Notes under the pieces: generated by a model
The model's database searches: none
What the model saw: only the letters and a program-made list of their open reading frames with translations
What the model was told of the DNA's origin: nothing
Shown here: positions 45,386-57,085 of the stretch, piece by piece
Position numbering within the stretch: the first letter of the stretch is position 1
Layout of the letters: every line of letters starts with the position of its first letter
Position numbers and translations under genes: made by a program
Source of the DNA: Hermatobates lingyangjiaoensis
Taxonomy: Eukaryota > Arthropoda > Insecta > Hemiptera > Hermatobatidae
Reading direction: 5' to 3'
Length of the DNA stretch: 64,000 nt
Assembly (NCBI GenBank): GCA_026182355.1
Contig: JAPFBL010000068.1
Location: 1,240,001-1,304,000, forward strand

Positions 45386-48300
45386 CAAGCTTTCTTCACA
45401 TTTAATTTAATAATTTATTTTAGATAAATTGAAAATTGACAGAAAATGGTTGAGTTTGACATATTGATCAAACACAAGAAATAATGGACAAACAAATGCT
45501 TTTAAGCTAAAAATACCAAGTCCTTGGACTGTGGTTGGCAATTTACAGTGGGTAAGTACTAGAGGCTTGATTCCATTGTGTTGTTCAACTTGAGGTGATG
45601 CTTCAATCTTCTTATACAATCGTAAGAGATATCAAAATAATATTAACGATAACAGCTTGCCCTTGAAATGCGACTAAATATTAACAAGTGATATGAGAGT
45701 AAATAAGTACAACAAGAACTTATACTTCTCAAATTTACAATCATACGACAATGTTTTTCATTTATCATTATTATCATCAGAACACCGTTTCTTTTTTGCT
45801 TACTTCTTATTAATATTTATTTTCAATGGATAGTCAAAATCAGTTGCTTATTGGATGACTTATTGGATTATTTATTGAAACACAGGACATAACATTTTGC
45901 TAAATTTTTTCTATTTCTATTTTTTTTTTCAGTTTTTAAGTAACTGCTATTTTATTATTTTGGGCAAGTCCTAACGCAATGTAGCACTGTACTACAACTC
46001 TACGCATAATGCAAATAAAAAACATATATATGTAATTTTTTTTCCCTTGAGAAGAAAAAGAGCAGAGTGAAATGAAAGAGAAAGGAAAGTACAATAATGA
46101 GTAATACCTTCTCTAATGGTTCCTTCATGAAGGAATGGCGCGCCTTAATCGCAGAGTTAGAAGCGAACTACCAAGAACAATGGACTGCAGAGGCAGGACC
46201 ATATGTATCTAATACATAGCAAAGGCAAAAAAGGTGATCAGTCCTTGTTGAGAGGAAATTCTGGGAATAGTCGGGTGCGCCCAGTTTTTGTATTCTTTAT
46301 TCATACGTAGAACAGTGGAAATAGTACAAGTATATCTCCACATGGTATGAACTATGATTCGGTAGATTATATTATAGTAAACAATAAAAAACGAACTATT
46401 GTTGTCACTACATAAACACTAGTATGTTTCTATTATTTCTTCGTGTTAATCAGCTCTTAACGAATTTTCCCGCGCATTGGCGTGAAGGTTTTATGTAGCT
46501 GTCGCAGGTCATGGATCCACTACTGCTCAAATCACTGTTCGTATGAGTGTCCGTTCAGGTGTACTTAGCCTAGTACATCAGTTTACGCTTCGCTCGTAAG
46601 CATCTGATTTTGTAGGTACTAGTTACTCATTTATGGTACGAGTAGTTATTCTAAAGATTGCCTTTGAACAATCGATCCCTGGGAGAATGAGACGGTAGAG
46701 CTGTACGAAATAAGCTTTGTGCAAGTTAGTTTACATGGGATGGGATTTTAGGGTCCTCATTGCTCTCCAACAGTGCAGGAAATTGGTTTATCAGCTCTAG
46801 GTTAAAATCCCTTTGACCATCCACATTTATCACATACCAAGGTGCTCCAGCCTTCTGAATATCATGCACCCAGTCTCACCTCTATCTCGCACAAGTTGGG
46901 TAAATATCTTTCTATTTTCATATATCAGATGCTTTAAATATGTCATTAATTAATTAAACTAATAACGTACCACTTAAAAAGGTATAATAAAGAATAAACA
47001 GTTTACCAGAATAATTGACCCCTGAGTATAGATGCGATTGAATTGAAACACCAAAGGTTTCATTCAATGCCTCCAAAACTTCAAACATTCGGTATAGAAA
47101 ATCATAAGCATCAAGAATTTGGCTCTACAAACCAATATATTCTGTCGTATTAACAGTCAATCTGAACAGTGTACACTTAAACCACCTTATCAATGTCTGC
47201 TACTGCTCAATCACAACTGTTTTTAAAATTTAACATTATGAACGTTCAAATTCACTGCTCCTGCCATTTGAAAAATGAACATAGAAATATAAATAACAAC
47301 CAATACAGAGCACTCTCATGGCATCCTTTTACAAAAATTTAGAAAAAAATGCATTAAGAATTTCAATCATCATACTTTATTTTTAGCTGCATTGAAATGA
47401 ATAGAACGACTAAATGCAGAGTTTCAAATAGATACTGATTCCAGAAATCATGCATGATAAAGAAATCAAGTATAAAACAGAAGAAATTATTTAGTAAATA
47501 TTTCTAATATGAATAGCATTTACAAAATATATTTGAACATTTAACAGTTAATGTTTTTATTGCTTGCAACAAAAACTTTCTCATCTGCAAAAGTATTGAG
47601 TTCAATAAGTTTAAGCTATAGTTCTTCCTTGTGTTTGCCACTTTGTGACCTCATCGAAAAAAATAATAATAAATTAAATAAATCTAGGCAAATGTCTTCC
47701 CATGATACTAACGGAACCGTTCAGGGACTTTTGTTTGGGTTGAAGAGATATTGAACAGAAGATAGTAAAATAATAGTAAATACATTTTAAATTACAACTA
47801 AATGGTTTTAACTGCGAGAAAGAAAGCAGCAAAAGCACATTTATTGCTATAGTAAGTTGCCAAAAGTAAAGGGATGTAAGAGCTAACAGTGAGAAATATA
47901 GATCATTTGTGAGCTATGCCTTCAAGCGTATCCACTCTCTGCATTTGAGCTACTAAATAAACAAAATAGGAATTATTTATTACGTATAGGTGAGCACTAT
48001 GTAGACGGCATTTGAAATCACGTATGCATTTTAAATCATAAACGTTTTAAAAGGTATTTAATATATAAAAAAATAATAACAAACTATGCAGATTGGAATA
48101 TTTTAAAAACAACTACCTTTAAATGGAAACCTTAAACCAGATATTTGTTTATATCTTTTATTATCAACAACATCTACTGTAACATTATCACTGTGTGTAA
48201 TCAGAGTTCTTCAACCTCAAAAAAAAAACTGTAACAATGTAAAACTGGAGCTCACCAATTGTTTACAGACTGCTATTCATCTGGCATTTGTCAGATGTTT

Positions 48301-48475
48301 AGTAAATGTTTAAATAAATGGTTAGTAAAGGTTTTATTGCATTAAAATTTGATTGTTTCATTCATTTGACTTTATTTCAGTTCGTGAAATTAATAACATT
48401 AATTATTCAAAAAGTTATTGGTAGCCTGATTTCATGCGTTTAGCAATAAATTCACACATAACATTTTATAAATTA
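45386..48475. other. Long stretch without supported features
   Basis: No gene, RNA gene or repeat copy was supported in this 3.1 kb. 46120-46270 and 46440-46860 are more balanced and could hide decayed mobile elements or conserved sequence, but frames there are short and unrecognised. Confidence 0.45.
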
Positions 48476-48479
48476 GTAA

Positions 48480-48738
48480 AAATTATAAAAATTAGTATTT
48501 TTATTTTGGAGGATTTCAAAAATTACGTCTCCATACAAAAAAAGTTTAATATGAAAATAACAACACGTTTTGAACACTTAGTGTTCTTCTTCAAGTTTAC
48601 TACTGCACTAGTAAGATATAAAGCTGAAGAAGAACAGTTATTGTTTGAAATGAGTTATTAGTTTTCATATTAAACTTTTTTTGCGTGGACAAGTAATTTT
48701 TGAAATCCCACAATATGAGTAAATACCACACTATAAAA
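48480..48738. mobile_element. Family F element, inverted pair with two ribozyme-like centres
   Basis: Left unit on the minus strand: CTTGAAGA (48586-48593), GAACA...TGTTC stem, CAAAACG (GAAA mutated). Right unit on the plus strand: core CTGAAGA (48624-48630), A, stem GAACA/TGTTT (48632-48636 with 48642-48646), GAAA (48647-48650). The outer phrases TACAAAAAAAGTTTAATATGAAAA and TTTTCATATTAAACTTTTTTTG are inverted (48532-48557 and 48663-48688). The element thus runs terminal repeat, inverted terminal repeat, about 260 bp. Confidence 0.8.
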
Positions 48739-49140
48739 GATTTCACGAGTAAAGAATTATATTAATTTTTACTAGTAAGGTTAATTCCAACAAATTAAGG
48801 CTGCACTAAATCTACTACATAGAGAAATCGCGAATAAGATAATCTGTAACATTAAACATAGCTACTGTGAAAACTACAAAGCCATGGGGGATGCTTTGAT
48901 CATAAGTAGGTAAATCAAACTCATGCAATGATCACACCAAACAATTTTTATAAGAATAAAGCGATTTCTGTTTATTTTACACTAACCAGAAATATATACA
49001 AATCAAACTACAAATATAAATCCAATGCACACATTACACTCATTGATTCTGTAGAAATGAAAAAAAAAATAGTAAGTGTAAAAGTTATTAATGAGTGAGA
49101 GAGACAACTGATCTGATTAGGTAAATACATGATACTGACC
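48739..49140. other. No recognisable feature
   Basis: AT-rich sequence; nothing supported. Confidence 0.45.
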
Positions 49141-49144
49141 GGCT

Positions 49145-49350
49145 GGTGTGCCTTGCCAAAGGCCATAGCCAGGTTTGATTCACCAGTTGCCATTGCCTCA
49201 TCCAAGTTAAGCAAGACTGGGCGCGGCTAGGACAAGTGGTTGGCACCACATGCGTGTAATGTGGTTAAATGGGTGCCGCATCATAAATGAGCCGCACCTT
49301 CGGCCCTTGTCAAGCATGTAGGTGTAGGCGTTGACAAAGAAACCGCCATT
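49145..49350 (+). repeat. SINE-like repeat, related 3' region to family S
   Basis: 49254-49345 (GTTAAATGGGTGCCGCATCATAAATGAGCCGC, GTGTAGGCGTTG) matches the 3' region of the SINE at 45275-45375. Upstream, CCATAGCCAGGTTTGATTCACC has a B-box-like string (GGTTTGATTCA) but no clear A box. Possibly a SINE with a shared tail and a different or decayed head. Confidence 0.5.
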
Positions 49351-49670
49351 CCAATTATATGCTGAGTTTTTATGAAGCTTTACAGCACAAGTCTAAGTCT
49401 GGACGAACTCATTCTAATCAGAGAATTCCATATATTTCTTTAGCAGTAATTCTCATTCAATGCCTTCTGAAGCCATAAAAAGAGGCTATTGTCGGTGTGT
49501 TTACCTCACGCACCACATCTACAGGCTTTCCGTGCAATGCTGTCCTTCGATTTTAGCCCTAGTAGGTAATCGATATCCCATACAACGTCATTTCATAAAA
49601 AGTAAAACTTCTTATATACAATATAAATAAAATAATTAATAAAATAAATTACCAGAAAGAAAACATATAA
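49351..49670. other. No recognisable feature
   Basis: Mixed sequence without a supported gene. Confidence 0.4.
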
Positions 49671-49674
49671 AAGG

Positions 49675-49860
49675 GATACTCACTACTGCAATTTGATTGT
49701 TTCGTCATCAGATAGACAAATGTGAGTTACTCCGAAGAGAAGCAATGGCTTACCTCATTAACCTTCTCTTCGCTTGTCTTCGGAGCGACGCACATTATTA
49801 TTCCTGACTGAGGTAGTCGAAAAATAGTAGTGAATATATGTGGTATCTTTTATGAGTGAC
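49675..49860. mobile_element. Inverted-end pLTR-like element (type J)
   Basis: Left end ATACTCACTACTGCAATTTG with minus-strand CTGATGACGAAAC (49698-49710); right end CCTGACTGAGGTAGTCGAAAAATAGTAGTGAATAT on the plus strand (49802-49837), with a GACT/AGTC stem followed by GAAA. CACTACT/AGTAGTG are inverted at the two ends. The middle has a second inverted pair, ACTCCGAAGAGAAG/CTTCTCTTCG. Same general plan as family E, but the core is only partly readable. Confidence 0.5.
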
Positions 49861-49984
49861 CTTTTTATAAATTTTGTTTGTATATTCATACATAGGTTTC
49901 TCTTCAGTCACTTCCTTGCCTCCCTTCAGGATACTTTACTCCTCCTTAAGACGACGATTGTCAATATATAGAAGTGAGTTATCT

Positions 49985-50172
49985 TTGCATTACTATATAT
50001 ATATAGTTCAATATAGAAAAAGAAACCACGCGCGCTGGTTTCCCTCTCTTATCTCTCCTGAAGACGGTTCAAACCAAGAATTAGAGACTGTAAGTGTGTT
50101 CTTTTGATTTCTCTATGTTTCTTTTTCTATATTGAACTATATTTGTCCGTTTTGGATCGTATTTCCAGCGAA
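49985..50172 (+). mobile_element. Family A PLE terminal repeat
   Basis: TATATATATA (49993-50003), outer phrase TTCAATATAGAAAAAGAAAC (inverted again at 50117-50136), GCGCGCTGGTTTCCCTCTC, stem I TCTC (50054-50057) with GAGA (50084-50087), core CTGAAGA (50058-50064), hairpin GGT/ACC, then AAGA in place of GAAA. Ends TTTGTCCGTTTTGGATCGT. One of the clearest family A units. Confidence 0.8.
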
Positions 50173-50181
50173 AAAGGAAAT

Positions 50182-50640
50182 TCAGATTGAATTTACGGCC
50201 TATTGTTTTTAAATTATTTTTTTGGATAACTTTTCCAAAGCCCTTAATAGTCTTTTAAATTCACAAGGAACTAGGTAGATTAACTCACCATTCGTTTGGT
50301 TTTCAATGATTATATTTCTTCCGACGTTTCGGTCTTCTTCAGCCATCTTCAGGGGGTATACGTGTATACAATATCTTCAAACCTGTTGAACATTGTTTAA
50401 AACACTTAAATATAACACTCAAAGTTCATAAATACTAAATCAAATGTAAACATTTAAACTGGCCGGTTGGCCTTTCCATTTCATGTCATGAAACTAGGTT
50501 AGTTAAATAGGTCAATTAACTAGGTGAGTTCCTATAGTATCTTTTACCTAGTTCCTTGTGAATTTAAAAGACTATTAAGGGCTTTGGAAATTTATCCAAA
50601 AAATTAATTAAAAAAACAATAGGCCGTAAATTCAATCTGA
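50182..50640 (-). mobile_element. Foldback element with pLTR-like centre (type N)
   Basis: Arms 50182-50277 and 50545-50640 are inverted (TCAGATTGAATTTACGGCC ... TTTAAATTCACAAGGAACTAGGTA), about 95 bp with a few differences around the A/T runs. Between them, the minus strand has CTGAAGA (50346-50352), a GG/CC-closed hairpin containing a second CTGAAGA, and GAAACGTCGG (50321-50330). A tandem GTTAGTTAAATAGGT/CAATTAACTAGGT patch lies at 50498-50525. Bounded by a family A repeat on the left and TATATATAT (50680-50690) on the right. Confidence 0.75.
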
Positions 50641-50679
50641 CTTGTATTAAGGAATGACTGTCTCCTTAATATTCGAATA

Positions 50680-50800
50680 TATATATATTTGTAAAAGTGG
50701 GGAGCAGTCCTTATTCATTTAGAAAAATATAAGACGAAATTGAACCAAGTAGAGTTTGGAAAAATATAAGACGAAATTGAACCAAGTGGAAACAGACATC
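50680..50800 (-). pseudogene. PLE N-terminal module N7, remnant with tandem repeat
   Basis: Minus strand across 50685-50730 reads LNE, stop, GLLPTFTNIYI, the end of the PLE N-terminal signature running into TATATATAT. To its left on that strand is a two-copy tandem repeat, AAAATATAAGACGAAATTGA at 50724 and 50760 (period 36 bp), that may derive from the LEK helix region. Confidence 0.5.
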
Positions 50801-50854
50801 TAGTTTTTAAAAGCATATATATATATACATGTATTATTTACCAATACGTATATA

Positions 50855-50965
50855 CCAAACAATTAATAGAAAAGAACACGGGGAAACAATAACAAAACTC
50901 ACTTCAATATTTGCACCGTTTTCTAATCAGTAGAAGAAGTAGAAGAGTTCTACTTCTAAAGACGA
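50855..50965 (-). mobile_element. Family E PLE terminal repeat, degenerate
   Basis: Plus-strand order AATAGAAAAGAACAC, AACTCACTTCAATATTTGCACCG, CTAATCAGTAGAAGAAGTAG is the reverse complement of the E layout. The minus-strand core reads CTGATTA and GAAA is now CAAA. A TATATATATA tract (50816-50826) lies on its left. Confidence 0.55.
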
Positions 50966-52005
50966 CCCTGTTAATGGTCGTCTTTACAAGAGGAATCATT
51001 AGTTGTGTATGTAGCAAGTGACAGTCGAGAAAAGAATTCTACTCATTGTAATTGATCGATGTGTATGAGTCACAATGAAAACGAAAATAAGTACTAAGAC
51101 AGCTAAAGAAGGAAAGTGAACTACATAAAAAAAATATAATTCAAAGAAATAAAATTTAAATAAAAAAAACATAAAATTTAAATAAATATAAAAAAAACAT
51201 TACGTAAATTAGTACATAAAGTTGAAATATAAACGGATTAAATACATATTGGTATTAACATTGAGAAGAAATAAATTAGCGACACAGGTTAGTAAGAGTA
51301 CTCTGTGCCTGAGAGACAGGACGGACACTACAGTGTTGAGTATTCACCATGCTCACAGACTCACTATATCTGGAGTCTGCCTAATTTTACCTAACTCGCT
51401 TTATTTATGTAATTAATTCCACAGTCACTTCGGAAAGGTTACACTAATAGAAAGGACCAAAAACACATACAGTTTGTATGCTTCACCATACAAACCTAGT
51501 AGTTATCTGTTTTTGTTAACAGAGGAAAACGAAAAAAAACATCTGATTGGTTTCCATATGCAGTTCAGACAAATTCAATTTTATCGTAGTAAGAACTATA
51601 GATAATTAGTTGTTGTGTTTCAAGTACGAGTGTTATGCAACGAAGGCCATATTTGGTCTGCACTGCAGACCTTCTAATGTAAACTATGGGCTAAGCCCTC
51701 ACTACATGATTGATTAATTTTTTTTATAAAATATATATTTTTTCCGATAATAATGGAAGCTATTGACATCTCTGAAAAACATATGTAGTAGACAAAGTGG
51801 TTTTGTGGCCTATATGCTAACAAGCAGTGTATAGTACAATGCGGCTCACAACTATGTTATGCAAAAGAATTAATCTATATCTATAGATACTGTATCTATA
51901 ACATTACTGTTTCTGTATATAATATATACATGAAAATTGTAAAAACCAAATATTCGGCTGGAGTGGCCTATCTCCAACTTTAATATAAATGAACACGTGT
52001 ATAAA
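50966..52005. other. No recognisable feature
   Basis: A-rich at 51120-51220, mixed elsewhere. Nothing supported. Confidence 0.45.
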
Positions 52006-52009
52006 ACCA

Positions 52010-52205
52010 ATTTGCCATTAATAAAATGGGCATGCAAGAGCAGTTAAAGATTAGTATTAGCGGCGCTTATTGGGATCTATTATAAATCAAATGAAGGATA
52101 ATCGATTTAATGGGCTTGTTAACAATTACCCAGGGCAAGGCCAGAGTAGTTGCTATGTTAACAATATCATTTAGCTATCATTCACGAGAGTTTATTGAAA
52201 TAGAA
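52010..52205. other. Candidate conserved non-coding element
   Basis: About 190 bp of balanced composition with closely spaced factor-like strings: AAAGATTAG, GCGGCGCTTATTGGGATC, GGATAATCGATTTAATGGG, TTGTTAACAATTACCC, TGTTAACAATATCATT. Two GTTAACAAT words lie 47 bases apart. No ORF and no other copy in the window. Enhancer-like appearance; conservation unknown. Confidence 0.3.
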
Positions 52206-52855
52206 CACCTTACAAAACTATAAATAGTATTGTGTTTTATTTATTTTCAAATAGTCTGTTTAGATGGAATGGTGAGTAAAGTCCGGATTTCATATTAGAA
52301 TAGTAATATAAACAAAACAAAGTAAAAATTGCATTCAAACAATAAAACATCACGGTTCATGATGTAAATTCATGGAAATATTGTAAATAAGATTTAATTT
52401 AAACATATATTTCATTTGATTGCTTATTTCATAGTGCATATAATATTTAATATGCACATGTATTTAATTTTTTAAATTCGTTATGAAATATTTCAATCAG
52501 GATTTCAGTAATAATTCTTATAAAAATTTTTAATAAGTTTACTTCAAATAAATTACTTATTTCAAAATTCAGGGATATTAATAAAGTTAAATTGAATAAT
52601 TTAAAATCTGACTACCAGTAGAACTTAATAGCAAGGTATTTAGTGTTATTTTGGCAGTAACATCATAGAAATATTATGAAATTTATTTATTTACCATAAA
52701 ATTATGAAATTTTCTTCTTGAAATATTTATTGATATAATACTACGACATATCATGTTTATTAATCAACAAATCTAAAAAACCAACTACAAAAGGAGCCGA
52801 AAAGGACATGACGAATGCATTTTATACAACTATAGGCACTCTGAATGCAGAGTTT
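52206..52855. other. AT-rich DNA, no feature
   Basis: Nothing supported. Confidence 0.5.
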
Positions 52856-53009
52856 TACTTCATCAGCCCGGTACGAACTTAGCAGCTAGGCGACTGAGTG
52901 TCAGTTCTACAGAACATGACATAGAGCCCCTATCCCTTATGGCAGACGACAAACATACCTAATCTAATAAACAGCAGTGAGACAATATTAGTGGCTACTG
53001 TTGTTAAAC

Positions 53010-53400
53010 GAAACCTGCAAATCAGCTGAATCATAAATAGAGGTTTGCTAATTAACAAACAAGCCATTAAAACATCACTGAAGGTAAACCTTAATAACTC
53101 ATTAGTTGTGCAATCCGTAATTACGAGGTATTTACTCATACAGGGATACATTGATAATGTTTGTAGATGTTTACCTGACGATGAACATGAAGCGTTTGAA
53201 ACGCGTAGTTTGAATTCAAAAACTTCATTTTTAAGGAGACTTATATTATCCATTTACCCCAGTAGGGATAAAGTTAATAAGCTACGGTATGGGATACAAA
53301 CAGCAAATGATGATAATTTACTTAGAGAAAACTTGGGTTTAGGCTATTCAAATATTTTTAACAATTTTTTTTCTTACTTAACGAATTCAGTTTAATTACT
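53010..53400 (+). mobile_element. Family F-like repeat inside a 116-codon frame
   Basis: Core CTGACGA (53175-53181), one unpaired T, stem GAACA with CGTTT (four pairs), GAAA (53198-53201) and CGCGTAGTTTG, close to the family F copy at 31934. The surrounding plus-strand frame 53045-53395 reads through it (C-L-P-D-D-E-H-E-A-F-E-T-R). That frame contains SFLRRLILSIYPSRDKVNKL and has balanced composition, but I do not recognise it. It could be coding from the parent element or read-through of non-coding repeat. Confidence 0.5.
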
Positions 53401-53489
53401 AATAATGTCTTTGAACGGTGATCTGTACAATGGTGATTTAGTAAATGTTGAAAACAATAACGGTTAAAAGGGGGTTGAATGAAGGCCAG

Positions 53490-53725
53490 TGAGGAAGCTG
53501 TAGTTCAATTCACCTGCGCTGTCTAATCTCATTAACTGCTTTCTCTGCCTTTACTGGCCAACTTAATACCAAACTGCATATTAACCGCCTATGTGGTAAT
53601 GACTTTGCAGTCCTTATGAATGATTCACCTCTACAACCCCATTTCTGCATCATTCCCACCCTATCAGACGAGTTTACGTCAGTACTAAAACCAGCCAATA
53701 TACACAGCGCACGGAGAAGGGGGAC
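53490..53725. other. GC-balanced island, unrecognised
   Basis: Balanced sequence with CTAATCTCATTAACTGC and TTAACCGCC strings. A minus-strand frame (53510-53698) is not recognisable. No other copy. Possible conserved non-coding sequence. Confidence 0.2.
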
Positions 53726-55235
53726 TGCAAAAATGTATTCAGTATCATCTAAAAATTATTGAAATAACCAATTATTTGATATTTGCTTTGGTATTTTTAG
53801 ATTCAAGTTATAGTTTACAAATCTATTAAACGATACATCCAGTTACTATTACGTTAGCATTTCATTAATTCTTTTTTGAATTTGAAATACGGATTTATCT
53901 ATGCCTCATTATTTATGAAAGACCATAAATAAATTTTCGCAAAATACTGAATGAGAGTCCCTTCTCTACACGATTCTCTGTCCTCCACTACTACTATAAA
54001 ATGATATTTTATTTCGTTCATGAAAATACATTCGTTTTTATATCAACTTGTTGTTTGTTTAATTAATTTAATGTATTTCCTGATAATACTAACAGTTTGG
54101 TTCCTAATGTAGAGCTACATTAAATCCCTCCCCTACCACCACCCTAAGACCCCAGCATAACAAAAATTATTCATTAAAACTAATAAGACACATACCATTC
54201 TGCCACCTCTTAACAAGGCTATCACTTTTAAGTTTCATCAAATACAAAGCAAACAAACATGTTATTAAATATTGCACGTGATAACCTCAAACAGATAAGT
54301 TAGTAATAGCTCCATAACTGCTTTCATTATCAAAATATTGAAACAATTACTAATATAAAATAATGACCAAAAGGTCATTTTATTGCCAAATGATGCTAAA
54401 ATAAAATAGTGTAAATAATTAATTAGTTTATATATTTTTTATTTTAGTGGAACTAATACAAGTTTTACTAATATTTTACTGATAATGTTAATTGTCGGTT
54501 CAATATAAAACTAGATATTTTAATTGCAATATATCTGTAAGAGGTTCACATGTTAGGTAAATAAAATTAAATTTAATCTCTCTTTAGATTTAAATAAGGA
54601 AAAATTAAAATTCATTAATTACTTAATTAATAATTAATTAAGTAATTATTATTAAGTAAGTAATTATTAAGTATTTCGTTAATGTTTTTCCTACTCAATC
54701 TGTTTAGGATCATGTCCATTATACGGAGGGAAAACAGTTTCCATTTTCAGATACTATCTATGTTCTACTGTGAAAAGTGTTTCACTTTGAGAGATGGACA
54801 AGTTCTAAATTAGGTTAAGTGACGAAGACATATTTTTGGAATGAAATGTTCATCCTCGGGGTTACTAAGAGTAATAATATGCTCGTTTAGATTGAAGTTG
54901 TCCAGTAAGAGTGCCTAACTGACGACTGACATTTTTTTTGTTTTTTAATTAGTTGAAGAACTAATGTGATATAATTTAAATGTTAAAAATATTTAGTGTA
55001 CTGTAAAGAAATGCAGGTCGCATACCTGTCTCGCTTAGGTAAAATGTCTTCTGGATTTACAAGGGCCATAGAAGTAATGTAAGTCTAAACACTTGAGTTA
55101 AAAGTAATTTGTTTGTTCGATTTTTACAGGGCACTACCGGCGTGTAATTAAAGAAAGTAGAGTTACTTAAGCAACAGTAGAGTTAATGGAGAAGAAAGAA
55201 GAGGTGATGTAAATAAATGGAGGGCAAAGGGAGTA
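53726..55235. other. AT-rich DNA, no feature
   Basis: 54600-54670 is a patch of ATTAATTAAGTAATTA words with local palindromes. Nothing else supported. Confidence 0.45.
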
Positions 55236-55237
55236 GA

Positions 55238-55460
55238 GAGTAAAGAAGTGAGAACATGTGAGAAAGTTATTCATGGCTCGGTGCAGAGTGATGTTTTGTC
55301 CAGGTGATATTGATGAAGGCAATTACAGCAGGTCCCTCGTCGGCCTCCCAACTAGATTGTCTCCGGCAAAAACCCGCCTTTCTTCACACACACACGAGAC
55401 TCACTTCTATCACAGTCTTCAATCACTTGCCGTCCTCAGACAGTAATCCTCAAGGACTCG
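55238..55460. other. GC-balanced island, unrecognised
   Basis: Balanced composition, including CAGGTCCCTCGTCGGCC and a short (AC)n. The plus-strand frame 55258-55446 has no recognisable domain. Could be conserved non-coding or a decayed exon; undecided. Confidence 0.2.
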
Positions 55461-55990
55461 CCTATCTTTAATATATCTTGAAATCCACGAGTAGCCCTCG
55501 GACGAGGTAGGACCTTTTCTGTAAGTTGGTCATTACCACTAAAGTTATCGACGTTTTCAAAGCTACTCTAAGCCTACTAACAGCACCTGTATCCGACTAG
55601 TTTACAATAAATGTTTTCATAATATTATCCTTTGCTCTTATTCATCACTACATTAACAGCTTGCGATGAAGAGAAAATCCTCCCTGCTTACAAAAATCTT
55701 CATATTCGAGCACTAAATCGAATCATTAACTTTTCTAACTACCCCTAAGGAACTTACCGTTGTGACTATGTCCACATCAAATGACTAGAAACAGTAAGAG
55801 CCTCATCATAACACATAACCTATAAAATATTATTCAACTACATATACGACTACTTCACCCCTTAAACTAACTTACTATTTGGCGATACTTATTAACGATG
55901 CTACTTATATTCGCAAAATAATGCCACAGTGTTGTGCTTTTACTTTAAAATACCAAACTATAAAGTACACACTAGTGGAAAAAAATACGC
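55461..55990. other. No recognisable feature
   Basis: Mixed to AT-rich sequence without a supported feature. Confidence 0.4.
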
Positions 55991-55994
55991 ACTC

Positions 55995-56320
55995 ATTTTC
56001 CTGAGGGGTTTCAAGTTAACACAGTGACAACGTGCTCGCCACTGAACTGGTAGGTCTGGGTTTCAATACCTCACTCTGGTTCTCGTTTTATTCTCGTGGA
56101 AACTTAGTCCCTCGGAGAGGATGTTAAACCGTCGGTCCCGAGGCAGTACGGTGTCATATACTCGTTTAAGATCCCTACTCTAAATATACTTGAGTTAAGC
56201 AAAGTTTAGGACTCAGAATGTACAATCAATGGGAGATACAATATTCCTTCGAGGAATCATCATCAAATGGCTGACTTTGTCAGTCCCTCATCCCTCTTAA
56301 AAAAAAAGAAAAAAAAAAGA
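55995..56320 (+). repeat. SINE with tRNA-like head, family S, copy 2
   Basis: A box (about 56014-56027, GTTAACACAGTGAC), B box (56059-56070, GGGTTTCAATACC). Body CTCGGAGAGGATGTTAAACCG, GGTCCCGAGGCAG, CTCGTTTAAGATCCC. Ends in a poly(A)-like tract (56300-56320). Diverged from copy 1 but collinear; the poly(A) end supports retroposition. Confidence 0.75.
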
Positions 56321-57080
56321 TTAAATATTGAAATAAAATTACTTTAATACCAGAACACATAAGCGCAATTATTATAGATTGGGTGTTTCATTTATCTATT
56401 GAATAAAATAAAAAGAAAAATACCATTAACGGGTGAAAACATTATTTTAATTAAACAGAGAGCATTTAAATGAAATTGAATTCATTATGTCTTTGTGTGA
56501 CAGTTGTATAAACCAATCTATTTTTTTAAATTAAATGTTGTTAATGTAACATGGTACACAATTATAATAGGGTACTCTTTGGTATTGACTGATGTGGGGA
56601 AAATGTGACAAATGTCTTCAAACAGAATTGCTTTTAAAAAAAAATACGTTGTATTCTTAAGGTTTCCATGGCAATAGAAATGAACGACCCAACATTTAGT
56701 ACTAAGTAAGATAAAGTATCTACAGAAATGTCATGGGGAGGTGAATAGTTACTTAATAGATATGGAGGTAGGTGAGAGAATGAGTGTGTTATACTTTTGG
56801 ATGTTTGGAGGAGTGGGGGGGGGGGGGGGTGGAATAAGTGGGACATATTACAGAAAACAAGTACGAGTACAATTAACAAATCCTTCTTAAAACATTCGGT
56901 CCTTCTGAGCTAAATTTTGATTACAATAATAAAACTATATAACATATATTCGAGGAAAAAAATTCACAAATTTATAGACACATCTAGAGAAAATTTAGGC
57001 AATCATGCATTCGAGAATGCCAATTTGAACAAAGTGCCTAGTGTCTATAGATTCTCTAAGTTTTTCAGTAACAATTATGA
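56321..57080. other. AT-rich DNA with a 15-G run
   Basis: An uninterrupted run of 15 G lies at 56815-56829, unusual in this AT-rich window. Otherwise nothing recognised. Confidence 0.6.
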
Positions 57081-57085
57081 ATTAC

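Noticed and set aside
53045..53395. Confident protein-coding exon
   Set aside because: No recognisable domain, and it contains a known repeat-family core (GAAACGCG) shared with 31934, so it is more likely part of a mobile element.
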